From Nitrospirota bacterium (GTDB taxonomy: Bacteria; Nitrospirota; Nitrospiria; JACQBZ01): a stretch of 7,852 nt of DNA. The notes under the pieces were generated by a model. The model searched no databases, was not told where the DNA came from, and saw only the letters and a list, made by a program, of their open reading frames with translations. Every line of letters starts with the position of its first letter. The stretch's first letter is position 1. Below, one piece after another: positions 1-6,680 of the stretch. The stretch lies in assembly GCA_016198945.1 (NCBI GenBank), contig JACQHO010000105.1, forward strand, positions 1 to 7,852. Reading direction: 5' to 3'. Both the position numbers and the translations under genes were made by a program.

Positions 1-267
1 ATGGACGGCCAGCGACAGGATGCGGGCATGGCCGAGCCCCTGGGTAAGAGGAATCCAAGCTGCCCCGCCGTCGCGGGATTTGTAAATGGCATCGTTTGTG
101 GCGATAAAAAGAATATTGGAGTTTTCAGGATTGATCACGATCGCCGTGACGGCAACGCTCTTGCCATTGCAACCCGGGAGCGAGAGTCCCAGTGCCATGA
201 ATCCGACCAGGGCGCTCAACCAACCCAGCCGGGATCGATACAGGCCGCGCGCCTTATAGAAGACCAC
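1..267 (-). CDS. Probable lipoprotein with beta-propeller (BNR/YCF48-like) repeats, 5' part only
   Basis: The reverse strand stays open from a GTG at 267 to the left edge, giving 89 residues; the 3' end lies outside the window. Residues 1-13 are basic (K5, R7, R11, R13), residues 14-32 are hydrophobic, and the segment ends in LSLPGC, a lipobox-like motif with C33 as the probable lipidated cysteine. Pro at -2 is not the commonest lipobox residue. The mature part begins with a segment typical of BNR/YCF48/sortilin-type propeller blades: VINPENSNILFIATNDAIYK followed by S-R-D-G-G-A-A-W. The GTG start is supported by AGGGAGG about 10 nt upstream and by a good sigma70-like promoter further upstream (307-335). 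The likely role is an outer-membrane-anchored or periplasmic propeller protein; no specific function can be given. The frame, lipobox, ribosome site and promoter agree, so the gene is likely real. Confidence 0.72.
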   Translation of the reverse strand, partial: MVFYKARGLYRSRLGWLSALVGFMALGLSLPGCNGKSVAVTAIVINPENSNILFIATNDAIYKSRDGGAAWIPLTQGLGHARILSLAVH

Positions 268-306
268 GAAGAAAGGACCTCCCTGACATTGAATGAAACG
301 GGAATC

Positions 307-335
307 ACTATAGTGGATTCGGTCGGGTGAGTCAA
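307..335 (-). promoter_or_regulatory. Sigma70-type promoter of the - strand lipoprotein gene
   Basis: Read on the - strand: -35 TTGACT (330-335), a 17-nt spacer, and -10 TATAGT (307-312). Each hexamer matches the consensus at five of six positions and the spacing is optimal. Transcription would start near 300, leaving a leader of about 33 nt that carries the ribosome site. The -10 lies inside the palindrome CACTATAGTG (306-315). Confidence 0.7.
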
Positions 336-357
336 GCCGCTTCAATGAACTTTCCTC

Positions 358-385
358 TTGACTTTTCCAGACAATATGCTATCTT
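358..385 (+). promoter_or_regulatory. Probable sigma70-type promoter of the LysM-protein gene
   Basis: -35 TTGACT (358-363), a 16-nt spacer and -10 TATCTT (380-385, four of six matches). The predicted start is near 392, giving a leader of about 55 nt. It stands back to back with the - strand promoter; the two -35 boxes are 22 bp apart, so one regulator bound between them could affect both genes. The -10 is weaker than that of the opposing promoter. Confidence 0.5.
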
Positions 386-408
386 TGGACCATCCCGGAT
401 TCAAAGAG

Positions 409-426
409 CGGTTTGGTATTAAACCG
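409..426 (+). other. Leader hairpin upstream of the LysM-protein gene
   Basis: CGGTTT (409-414) pairs perfectly with AAACCG (421-426) across the loop GGTATT. It sits in the predicted 5' leader and ends 4 nt before the AGGAG ribosome site (431-435). It could stabilise the message or bind a regulator as a DNA palindrome. No U-tract follows, so it is not a terminator. Confidence 0.4.
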
Positions 427-446
427 AAACAGGAGAAGCGTTCTGC

Positions 447-1688
447 ATGACGACCGGCCGTCGGCGATGGATGGGTGTTCTGGCCTTGGCGGGCGCCCTT
501 CTTTGGGCTGTTCCGTGGATTCATCCGGTCGGCTGGAGCCAAGAACCCCCGTCCGCGGAAGAAGAACCGCCCCCTGCCGATGAATCCATCGCGGACGAAA
601 CAGCCGTTCCCTCCGATGAAATCCTCGCCCCGTTGGAAGAAGCCGCCCCTTCTCCTCCGGAGACGCGGGTTGTGCCCCCGCCGGAGACTTCGACCCATCC
701 CAGAAAATATACTATAAAAGAGGGGGATACCCTTTGGGGCATCTCGAACACCTATTTACAAGACTATTTCTTGTGGCCGAAGCTTTGGAAAAATAACCGG
801 CAGATTTTGAACCCGGACCTCATTTATCCAGGAAACGTCATCGAACTTCCGGGGGAGGAACCGATCCAGGAAACCGAACAACTCCCGCCCGCCGCCCCGC
901 CAAGGATGGTCGAACAACCGGCGCCGATGGAGGCCGAGAAAACGATCGAGGCGGAACTCCCAAAAGAAGCGGCCGCCCCGTCGGTCATCCCCCTGGACAA
1001 AGCGCTTCTCGCATCCAGCGGTTATATCCTGAGCGGTCAGAAGCCCGCGGGCATTGTGATCGGCGCACGGGACAACCGCGAACTGATCGGCCAGAACGAA
1101 ACGGCTTACCTGATGCCCCAGAACGGATCCCGTCCCCAAGTCGGCGACCGATACACCCTTTACCGCGTCATTCGAAAAGTCCATCATCCGAAAACCGGGA
1201 AATATATGGGCGACCTCATTCGCATCCTGGGACTTGCGGAGGTGACCGGCGCCAAACCCGACGAAAAAACCGTGTCGGCCAAGGTCATGGTCTCTTATGA
1301 CTACATCCAGAAGGGCGATCCGCTCATGCCCGCCCAACCTCCGGAGGAATCCTCCGAGGACACCGCGGCCGCCTCGCCCTCAGACAACGCGCTCATGGGT
1401 TTCATCGTCGAGGTCAAGGAGGATCGGGTTTCGCAAGCCCAGCTTGATGTGGTCTACTTGGATCGCGGCCGGCAGGACGGCATCCGTTCAGGAGACCGTT
1501 TTACGGTCGTTCGTGACGGGGAAAAGACATCCTTCTTCTCGCCCGGAAAAGGCGCCCGGCTTCCCAGCCGGATGATCGGAGAACTCCAGGTCATTGCGGT
1601 TCAGGACGCCACCGCAACCGCGAAAGTGATCCGGAGCACGGAGGTTATTTACAAAGGCGACCGCTTCGAAACAGGCTCCGGCCCCTGA
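447..1688 (+). CDS. Exported LysM-domain protein with duplicated C-terminal domain
   Basis: A protein of 413 residues. Residues 1-31 look like a signal peptide: basic start (R5-R7), hydrophobic core to about residue 22, cleavage site unclear. Residues 32-85 form a Pro/Glu/Ala-rich linker. Residues 87-135 are one LysM domain (KYTIKEGDTLWGIS to YPGNVIELP), a fold that binds peptidoglycan glycan strands. A second acidic, Pro-rich linker runs to about 184. The C-terminal half has two related domains, about 185-298 and 312-411. Each has a GDR-aromatic-T motif (GDRYTLYR 233-240; GDRFTVVR 349-356), then a Gly-acidic strand, then an A-K-V strand and a closing KGD (YIQKGDPL and VIYKGDRF). The start has AGGAG 11 nt upstream. 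It is probably a periplasmic cell-wall-bound protein; the family is common next to housekeeping genes in related bacteria, but its exact task is unknown. It is transcribed apart from ilvB. Confidence 0.88.
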   Translation: MTTGRRRWMGVLALAGALLWAVPWIHPVGWSQEPPSAEEEPPPADESIADETAVPSDEILAPLEEAAPSPPETRVVPPPETSTHPRKYTIKEGDTLWGISNTYLQDYFLWPKLWKNNRQILNPDLIYPGNVIELPGEEPIQETEQLPPAAPPRMVEQPAPMEAEKTIEAELPKEAAAPSVIPLDKALLASSGYILSGQKPAGIVIGARDNRELIGQNETAYLMPQNGSRPQVGDRYTLYRVIRKVHHPKTGKYMGDLIRILGLAEVTGAKPDEKTVSAKVMVSYDYIQKGDPLMPAQPPEESSEDTAAASPSDNALMGFIVEVKEDRVSQAQLDVVYLDRGRQDGIRSGDRFTVVRDGEKTSFFSPGKGARLPSRMIGELQVIAVQDATATAKVIRSTEVIYKGDRFETGSGP

Positions 1689-1731
1689 TTCCCCGCCGCT
1701 CTTAATTCCGCCCAATTCATTAACATTGCTG

Positions 1732-1760
1732 TTGACTTGATCGATACCTTGTGGTAAATT
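1732..1760 (+). promoter_or_regulatory. Promoter of the ilvB operon
   Basis: -35 TTGACT (1732-1737), a 17-nt spacer, and -10 TAAATT (1755-1760) preceded by TGG, an extended -10 (TGn). The start is expected near 1767, giving a leader of about 70 nt. The leader is too short for, and does not show, a Leu/Val/Ile-rich attenuator peptide or a terminator, so attenuation of the E. coli ilv type is not supported here. Confidence 0.7.
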
Positions 1761-1817
1761 GGAGACTCTTTTTCCCAAAGTTTCCGATAGTATAGAATTG
1801 GTCCGCAAATGATTTTA

Positions 1818-1836
1818 ACACCTGGGGGAAAGGTGT
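1818..1836 (+). promoter_or_regulatory. Hairpin presenting the ilvB ribosome site in its loop
   Basis: ACACCT (1818-1823) pairs perfectly with AGGTGT (1831-1836), and the 7-nt loop is GGGGGAA. The loop is the Shine-Dalgarno candidate, and the 3' arm touches the ATG at 1837. The structure is seen directly in the sequence; an effect on translation is inferred. If translation starts at the second ATG (1843), AAAGG in the 3' arm would be the ribosome site and the hairpin would hide it. Confidence 0.45.
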
Positions 1837-3621
1837 ATGAAAATGAACGGCGCACAGATCTTTGTCGAGTCTTTAAAAAAGGAAGGCGTCAAAGTCATTT
1901 TCGGCCTTCCCGGCGGAGTGGTCTTAAAGATCTTCGACGTGTTGTACGATTATAAAGACCCCGCCCTGGTTCTGACTCGGCACGAACAGGGCGCGATGCA
2001 TATGGCGGAGGGTTATGCCAAAGCCACCGGAAAACCGGGGGTGGTGCTCGTGACCTCCGGCCCGGGAATGACGAACACCGTCACCGGCCTGGCGGACGCC
2101 TACATGGATTCGGTTCCCCTCGTGGTTTTTACAGGACAGGTCTCGACGAACCTGATCGGAAACGACGCCTTCCAAGAGGCGGACAACGTCGGCATCAGCC
2201 GTCCCTGTACAAAATACAATTACCTGGTCAAAGACGTGAACGATCTCGCCCAGACGATCAAGGAGGCCTTTTATATCGCAACCACGGGCCGACCCGGTCC
2301 GGTCCTGGTGGACATCCCCAAAGACGTCTCGATGAACCAGACCGAATTCAACTACCCGGAAAAAGTTTATATCCGCGGTTACAATCCGACCTATGAAGGC
2401 CATAAATGGCAGATCAAGCAGGCGGCCGACGCCATCTTGAAGGCCCGGCGGCCGATTATTTATGTCGGCGGGGGCACGGTTTTCTCCAACGCCTTTGAAG
2501 AACTGCGGGAATTCGCCGATCTGACTCAGATCCCGGTCGACATGACGCTCATGGCGTTGGGAAGTTTCCCGGCCACCCACCCGCTTTCACTGGGAATGCT
2601 CGGAATGCACGGCAGCTATGCCTCCAACATGACGATTCACCACTCGGACCTGATTGTCGCAATGGGATCGCGGTTTGACGATCGCGTGACCGGGAAGGTA
2701 TCCGAATTCGCCCCCCATGCCAAGATCATCCATATCGATATCGATCCGACCTCGATCCAAAAAATCATGGATGTGCATATCCCCATCGTGGGCGATGTGA
2801 AATGCGTCCTGAGAGAACTCAACCAGCATCTCCGGACCTCCGTGAACGGCCAACGCAAGGAAGAGCTCAAACCCTGGTGGAATCAGATCGGTGAATGGCA
2901 GAGGAAACACCCGCTGACCTACACCCAGGAGAAAAACCAGAAGATCAAACCTCAATATATGATCGACCGGCTGTACCAGCTCACCAAGGACCAGAACCCC
3001 ATCGTGGCGACCGATGTCGGTCAGCACCAGATGTGGGCGGCCCAGCACTTTAAACTGGACCATCCGCGGACCTGGCTGACGTCGGGCGGCCTAGGCACCA
3101 TGGGGTTCGGTTTTCCGGCCGCGCTTGGGGCGCAACGGGCCTTTCCCGGCCGGCTGGTCCTAGGCATTGTGGGCGATGGAAGTTTTCAGATGAATCTTCA
3201 GGAGTTGGCCACCGCGATGGACCACCATCTTCCGGTCAAGATCGCGATCGTGAACAACGGCTATCACGGCATGGTGCGTCAATGGCAAGACCTCTTTTAC
3301 AATAGCCGTTACTCGGCCAGTTGCCTTGGGAACTGCCCGGATTATGTGAAGCTGGCGGACGCCTACGGGGCAATCGGCCTTCGCGCAACGAAACCGGAGG
3401 AGGTGGACGTCGTGATCAAGGAGTCCCTGAAGATCGACAAGCCCGTCCTGATCGATTTCCAGGTGGATCCGATGGAGAATTGTTACCCCATGATCCCGGC
3501 CGGAGGGGCCAACAACGAAATGATTCTGGAAAACCCCCCGGAACTTCAGAATAAGGAAAAAGAAAAAACCGGGGCGAAAAAAGCCGGAAACGGCGAAAAG
3601 GAAGGGGTCTTGACGGCCTGA
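1837..3621 (+). CDS. ilvB: Acetolactate synthase, large (catalytic) subunit
   Basis: This ThDP-dependent enzyme condenses two pyruvates to 2-acetolactate (valine/leucine branch) or pyruvate with 2-oxobutyrate (isoleucine branch). It has 594 residues, close to the usual 560-590. The N-terminal ThDP-binding domain carries the catalytic Glu (E50, in LTRHEQGAMHMAEGYA) and the TSGPG loop. The central FAD-binding-like domain has GSRFDDRVTG. The C-terminal ThDP domain has the diphosphate/Mg motif G446-D447-G448-S449, ending at N473-N474, and MVRQWQDLFY. The start could be 1837 or the ATG at 1843; both fit. It heads the operon and pairs with IlvN, 49 nt downstream. One oddity is the C-terminal 25 residues, which are rich in Lys, Glu and Gly, look disordered and extend past the conserved end. 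The catabolic enzyme AlsS is less likely because ilvN and ilvC follow. Confidence 0.97.
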   Translation: MKMNGAQIFVESLKKEGVKVIFGLPGGVVLKIFDVLYDYKDPALVLTRHEQGAMHMAEGYAKATGKPGVVLVTSGPGMTNTVTGLADAYMDSVPLVVFTGQVSTNLIGNDAFQEADNVGISRPCTKYNYLVKDVNDLAQTIKEAFYIATTGRPGPVLVDIPKDVSMNQTEFNYPEKVYIRGYNPTYEGHKWQIKQAADAILKARRPIIYVGGGTVFSNAFEELREFADLTQIPVDMTLMALGSFPATHPLSLGMLGMHGSYASNMTIHHSDLIVAMGSRFDDRVTGKVSEFAPHAKIIHIDIDPTSIQKIMDVHIPIVGDVKCVLRELNQHLRTSVNGQRKEELKPWWNQIGEWQRKHPLTYTQEKNQKIKPQYMIDRLYQLTKDQNPIVATDVGQHQMWAAQHFKLDHPRTWLTSGGLGTMGFGFPAALGAQRAFPGRLVLGIVGDGSFQMNLQELATAMDHHLPVKIAIVNNGYHGMVRQWQDLFYNSRYSASCLGNCPDYVKLADAYGAIGLRATKPEEVDVVIKESLKIDKPVLIDFQVDPMENCYPMIPAGGANNEMILENPPELQNKEKEKTGAKKAGNGEKEGVLTA

Positions 3622-3637
3622 GGCCGTCCTCGAGACC
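3606..3637 (+). other. Hairpin at the end of ilvB with the stop codon as its loop
   Basis: GACGGCC (3612-3618) and GGCCGTC (3622-3628) form a perfect 7-bp stem whose 3-nt loop is TGA, the ilvB stop codon. An outer helix GGTCT (3606-3610) with AGACC (3633-3637) extends it across an internal loop of 1 and 4 nt. No T-run follows, so it is not a classic intrinsic terminator. It may slow ribosomes, shield the message from exonucleases, or set the ilvB:ilvN ratio; these roles are inference. Confidence 0.5.
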
Positions 3638-3654
3638 TATTAACATCTTAAATT

Positions 3655-3668
3655 TGAGATCTGAGATC
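3655..3668 (+). repeat. Tandem heptamer TGAGATC x2 before ilvN
   Basis: TGAGATC occurs twice in direct succession, ending 2 nt before the ilvN ATG. No good Shine-Dalgarno is seen in front of ilvN; GAG in the repeats is the only candidate. It may be a chance duplication. Confidence 0.5.
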
Positions 3669-3670
3669 CG

Positions 3671-4201
3671 ATGGAACATATCATCTCGGTCATGGTCGAA
3701 AACAAGTTCGGGGTGCTGTCTCGCGTGGCCGGTTTGTTCAGCGGGCGGGGATTCAATATCGAGAGCCTGTCCGTCGGGCCTTCGATGGACCCCACCGTCT
3801 CGATGATGACGTTGGTCACCCGGGGAGACGACCGGATTGTGGAACAGATCATCAAGCAATTGAACAAGCTGATCGATGTGATCAAGGTGGTCGACTTGAC
3901 CGAGGGCGCTTTTGTGGCACGGGAAACGGTTCTGATCAAGATCAATGCAAAGGGGGAGGACCGCGCCGAGGCGTTGCGAATCACGGATATCTTCCGGGCC
4001 CGCGTCATCGATTCCACGCCCGCCACTTACACCATCGAGGTGACGGGCGACACCAACAAGATCGATGCGATCATCAACCTGCTGAGGCCGCTGGGCATCA
4101 AGGATCTCATTCGAACCGGACGAATCGCGATCGCACGGGAGGAGATCAAGGCGGCGGTTCAGGAGAAGAGTCCGGATAAAAAACGATTGGAATTGAAATA
4201 G
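3671..4201 (+). CDS. ilvN: Acetolactate synthase, small (regulatory) subunit
   Basis: A protein of 176 residues, the usual length for IlvH/IlvN long-type subunits. Residues 1-75 are an ACT domain (ISVMVENKFGVLSRVAGLFS, then RGFNIESLSV). N11, G14 and N29 align with residues of the E. coli IlvH valine site, so valine feedback inhibition is expected. Residues 80-158 are the C-terminal domain of this family (VLIKINAKG to LIRTGRIAIAR), which activates the catalytic subunit. The final 18 residues are charged and variable. The gene lies between ilvB and ilvC as in most bacteria. The ATG at 3671 is chosen because the family begins M-x-x-I-[IL]-S-V. Often named ilvH in other genomes. Confidence 0.96.
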   Translation: MEHIISVMVENKFGVLSRVAGLFSGRGFNIESLSVGPSMDPTVSMMTLVTRGDDRIVEQIIKQLNKLIDVIKVVDLTEGAFVARETVLIKINAKGEDRAEALRITDIFRARVIDSTPATYTIEVTGDTNKIDAIINLLRPLGIKDLIRTGRIAIAREEIKAAVQEKSPDKKRLELK

Positions 4202-4239
4202 GAACGCACCGGGTTAAAATAAAAATGGGGAATCGGGTG

Positions 4240-5253
4240 ATGAAAATTTATTACGACAAAGACGCCGATTTGAAACAATTGAAAGGCAAAACCGTCGCCG
4301 TGATCGGTTATGGAAGCCAGGGCCATGCCCACGCCAACAATTTGAAAGACAGCGGGGTGCAGGTCGTTCTCGGACTGCGGGAGGGACGATCCTGGCAAAA
4401 GGCCGAGCGGGCCGGATTCAAAGTGGCGCCCCCGGCGCAGGCGGCCAAAATGTCGGACATCGTCATGATCCTCACGCCCGATGAACTGCAAGCCGATCTG
4501 TACCGCAACGAGATCGCGCCGAATCTTCGAAAGGGCGGTTACCTGGCGTTTGCCCACGGCTTCAATATCCATTTTGGCCAGGTCGCGCCCCGTCCGGACC
4601 TCAATGTTTTCATGGTCGCGCCCAAGGGACCGGGCCACCTGGTGCGGTCCGAATACAGCAAGGGCAGCGGCGTGCCGGTGCTTCTGGCGATCCATCAAGA
4701 CCCGTCAAAGGACACCCGCAAGATCGGCCTCGCCTATGCCAAGGCGATCGGGGGAACACGGGCCGGCGTAATTGAGACCTCCTTTCGCGAAGAATGCGAA
4801 ACCGATCTGTTCGGCGAACAGGTGGTGCTCTGCGGCGGTCTCACGGCGCTGATCCAGGCCGGGTATGAGACTCTGATCGAAGCCGGCTACGCTCCCGAGA
4901 TGGCCTACTTCGAATGCCTTCACGAGGTCAAGTTGATCGTGGATTTGATCTACGAAGGGGGCATCTCAAACATGCGTTATTCCATCAGCAACACGGCCAA
5001 ATTCGGGGATATCACCCGGGGCCCGCGAATCATCACGGATGAAACGCGCCGGGAAATGAAACGCATCCTGGACGAAATCCAGAGCGGCAGGTTTGCCAAG
5101 GAATGGATACTGGAAAACAAGGCCGGCCGGCCGGTTTTCAATGCGCTGCTGAAGAAGGGCGAGACCCACCCGATCGAAGAGGTGGGCGGCGCGTTGCGGG
5201 CGATGATGCCCTGGCTGAAGAAAGACCGGCTGGTGGATCAGGATAAAAATTAA
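4240..5253 (+). CDS. ilvC: Ketol-acid reductoisomerase (class I)
   Basis: IlvC isomerises and reduces 2-acetolactate or 2-aceto-2-hydroxybutyrate to the dihydroxy acid, using Mg2+ and usually NADPH. From 4240 it has 337 residues, as expected for the short class I form. An in-frame ATG at 4225 would add MGNRV, but 4240 gives the canonical MKIYYDKDADL start with GGGGA 8 nt upstream. The Rossmann motif is GYGSQGHAHA (23-32). The cofactor loop is LREGRSW (46-52); R47 and S51 fit 2'-phosphate binding, so NADPH is the likelier donor (inference). H106 sits in AHGFNIHFG. The metal and substrate residues are D189 and E193 (TDLFGEQ), E225 and E229 (ECLHE), and S250 in RYSISNTA. No catalytic residue is missing. 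It lies 38 nt after ilvN and 21 nt before psd, so cotranscription is likely. Confidence 0.97.
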   Translation: MKIYYDKDADLKQLKGKTVAVIGYGSQGHAHANNLKDSGVQVVLGLREGRSWQKAERAGFKVAPPAQAAKMSDIVMILTPDELQADLYRNEIAPNLRKGGYLAFAHGFNIHFGQVAPRPDLNVFMVAPKGPGHLVRSEYSKGSGVPVLLAIHQDPSKDTRKIGLAYAKAIGGTRAGVIETSFREECETDLFGEQVVLCGGLTALIQAGYETLIEAGYAPEMAYFECLHEVKLIVDLIYEGGISNMRYSISNTAKFGDITRGPRIITDETRREMKRILDEIQSGRFAKEWILENKAGRPVFNALLKKGETHPIEEVGGALRAMMPWLKKDRLVDQDKN

Positions 5254-5274
5254 CCCGAGGTCTCTCGCCGCATC

Positions 5275-5919
5275 GTGGCCAAAGAACAGTCCCCGGTAGT
5301 TCGCGAACGGTTGCCGTTTTTGATCGGTGTCACTCTTCTGACGGTCGCCGTGGCCTTTCTGAAGATGGCCTGGCTGACCGTCGCCGTCGCCGCGCTGGCC
5401 CTTCAGACCTTCTGGTTTTTCCGGGATCCCGATCGGATCATTCCCGCCGATGAAGGTTTGATTGTTTCCCCTGCGGATGGTAAAATTATCGAAATAACTG
5501 AGGCCAAGGAGGAGCGGTTTCTAAAAGACCGCGCGATCAAGGTGAGCATCTTTCTGAATCTGTTCGACGTTCATGTCAACCGGATCCCCTGCTCCGGCCG
5601 GATCCGCGGAATCCACTATCAACCCGGCAAGTTCCTGGCCGCGAACAAGGACCTGGCCTCGACCGAGAATGAGCAGAACGCGATCTTCCTTGAAACGCCG
5701 TCCGGCGCCCAACTCGTCTTCGTCCAGGTGGCCGGACTGGTGGCGCGGCGGATTCTCTGCTGGGTCAAAGAGGGCGATGCGGTCGAAAGAGGCTTCCGGT
5801 TCGGAATGATCCGGTTCGGATCCCGGACCGATCTGTTTCTCCCGCTTGGAACGAAGCTCAAGGTCAAGCCGGGGCAGAAAGTCAAAGGCGGTTCCAGCAT
5901 CATAGGAGCGTTCAAATGA
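5275..5919 (+). CDS. psd: Phosphatidylserine decarboxylase proenzyme, short PSD-A type
   Basis: The enzyme decarboxylates phosphatidylserine to phosphatidylethanolamine at the inner membrane. It has 214 residues, typical of the short subfamily. GTG at 5275 is the only usual start after the in-frame ilvC stop at 5251. Residues 13-48 form one or two hydrophobic membrane segments, followed by the family signature FFRDPDR (48-54). SPADGK (65-70) and NLFDVHVNR (95-103, H100) are the conserved active-site strands. The self-cleavage site is G206-S207 within GGSS near the C-terminus; S207 would become the pyruvoyl group of the small alpha chain. The ribosome site is poor (GAGG, about 15 nt away), so translation may depend on coupling to ilvC. 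It overlaps pssA, its substrate-producing partner, by 4 nt. Confidence 0.94.
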   Translation: MAKEQSPVVRERLPFLIGVTLLTVAVAFLKMAWLTVAVAALALQTFWFFRDPDRIIPADEGLIVSPADGKIIEITEAKEERFLKDRAIKVSIFLNLFDVHVNRIPCSGRIRGIHYQPGKFLAANKDLASTENEQNAIFLETPSGAQLVFVQVAGLVARRILCWVKEGDAVERGFRFGMIRFGSRTDLFLPLGTKLKVKPGQKVKGGSSIIGAFK

Positions 5920-6680
5920 AAGACTATCGACGCGGCATCTATTTAATTCCAAATTTACTGACGACCGGAAATCTCTTCAGCGGGTTTTACGCCATCATCG
6001 CGGTCTTTAACGCCGAATACCTGCATGCCGCGATGGCGATCCTCGTGGCGATGGCGTTTGACGTGTTGGACGGCAAGTCGGCGCGGCTGACCAAGACGAC
6101 CAGCCGATTCGGCGTGGAATACGACTCACTGGCCGATGTGGTCTCCTTCGGCGCGGCTCCCGCGTTATTGATCTATTCCTGGGCCTTGAGCTCCTACGGA
6201 CGGATCGGCTGGGTCGCGGCCTTCCTCTTCCTGGCCTGCGGAACGCTGCGACTGGCGCGGTTCAATGTCCAGGTCGGATCGGTCGAGAGCAAACATTTTA
6301 TAGGGCTTCCGATTCCGGCCGCAGCCGGGGTGATCGCCTCGCTGGTCGTGCTCGACCATCATATCCTTCGGATGGGCGCCGAGATCAAGCCGCTTCTGAT
6401 TCTTGGATTCATGTATGCGCTGGCGTTTCTGATGGTCAGCACCTTTCACTATCGCAGCTTTAAGGATTTTCACCTCCGGGGCCGCAAGCCCTTTCATGTG
6501 CTGGTTTCGGCCGTACTGGCCTTGATCATTCTGGCGGCCGAGCCGCAAATCTTGTTATTCGTCCTGTTTGCGGGCTATGCGCTGTCCGGCGTGGTGGAGC
6601 GGCCGGTAACCGCCTTGGCGCGGAAAATGCTCAAGCGGCCGGCGCCGACTTCGCCTGCGAACCAGCACCACGACGCTTGA
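5916..6680 (+). CDS. pssA: CDP-diacylglycerol--serine O-phosphatidyltransferase
   Basis: PssA makes phosphatidylserine from CDP-diacylglycerol and L-serine; Psd then decarboxylates it. The protein has 254 residues with several hydrophobic helices, as in the Bacillus-type integral membrane family. The full CDP-alcohol phosphatidyltransferase motif is present: D49-x2-D52-G53-x2-A56-R57-x8-G66-x3-D70-x3-D74, the acidic residues binding Mg2+. LIPNLLTTGNLFSGF (10-24) is the usual N-terminal segment. The start overlaps the psd stop as ATGA, with AGGAG (5904-5908) 7 nt upstream inside psd, indicating translational coupling. The C-terminal tail (about 234-254) is polar with several Pro and His. The stop codon lies inside the -35 box of the leuA promoter. 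Archaetidylserine or other CDP-alcohol transferase activity is less likely given the psd neighbour. Confidence 0.94.
   Translation: MKDYRRGIYLIPNLLTTGNLFSGFYAIIAVFNAEYLHAAMAILVAMAFDVLDGKSARLTKTTSRFGVEYDSLADVVSFGAAPALLIYSWALSSYGRIGWVAAFLFLACGTLRLARFNVQVGSVESKHFIGLPIPAAAGVIASLVVLDHHILRMGAEIKPLLILGFMYALAFLMVSTFHYRSFKDFHLRGRKPFHVLVSAVLALIILAAEPQILLFVLFAGYALSGVVERPVTALARKMLKRPAPTSPANQHHDA

Noticed and set aside
1..330. + strand ORF of 109 residues at the left edge
   Set aside because: Its sequence has no recognisable domain and it lies opposite the better supported - strand lipoprotein gene and its promoter.
342..698. - strand ORF of 118 residues
   Set aside because: It is Arg/Gly-rich, antisense to the LysM gene and its leader, and fits a shadow frame of a GC-rich gene.
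1689..1731. Terminator after the LysM gene
   Set aside because: GC-rich bases are present around the stop codon but no convincing stem followed by a T-run.
1809..1836. Possible leader peptide starting at ATG 1809 before ilvB
   Set aside because: Only one Ile and one Leu at its start, it runs out of frame into ilvB, and no attenuator hairpin pair follows.
1924..2580. - strand ORF of 218 residues opposite ilvB
   Set aside because: Long, but exactly antisense to conserved ilvB codons, with no family features; a codon-bias shadow.
4225..4239. Upstream ATG as the ilvC start
   Set aside because: It has no ribosome site at proper distance and would add five residues that the family lacks; 4240 gives the canonical MKIYYDKDAD start.
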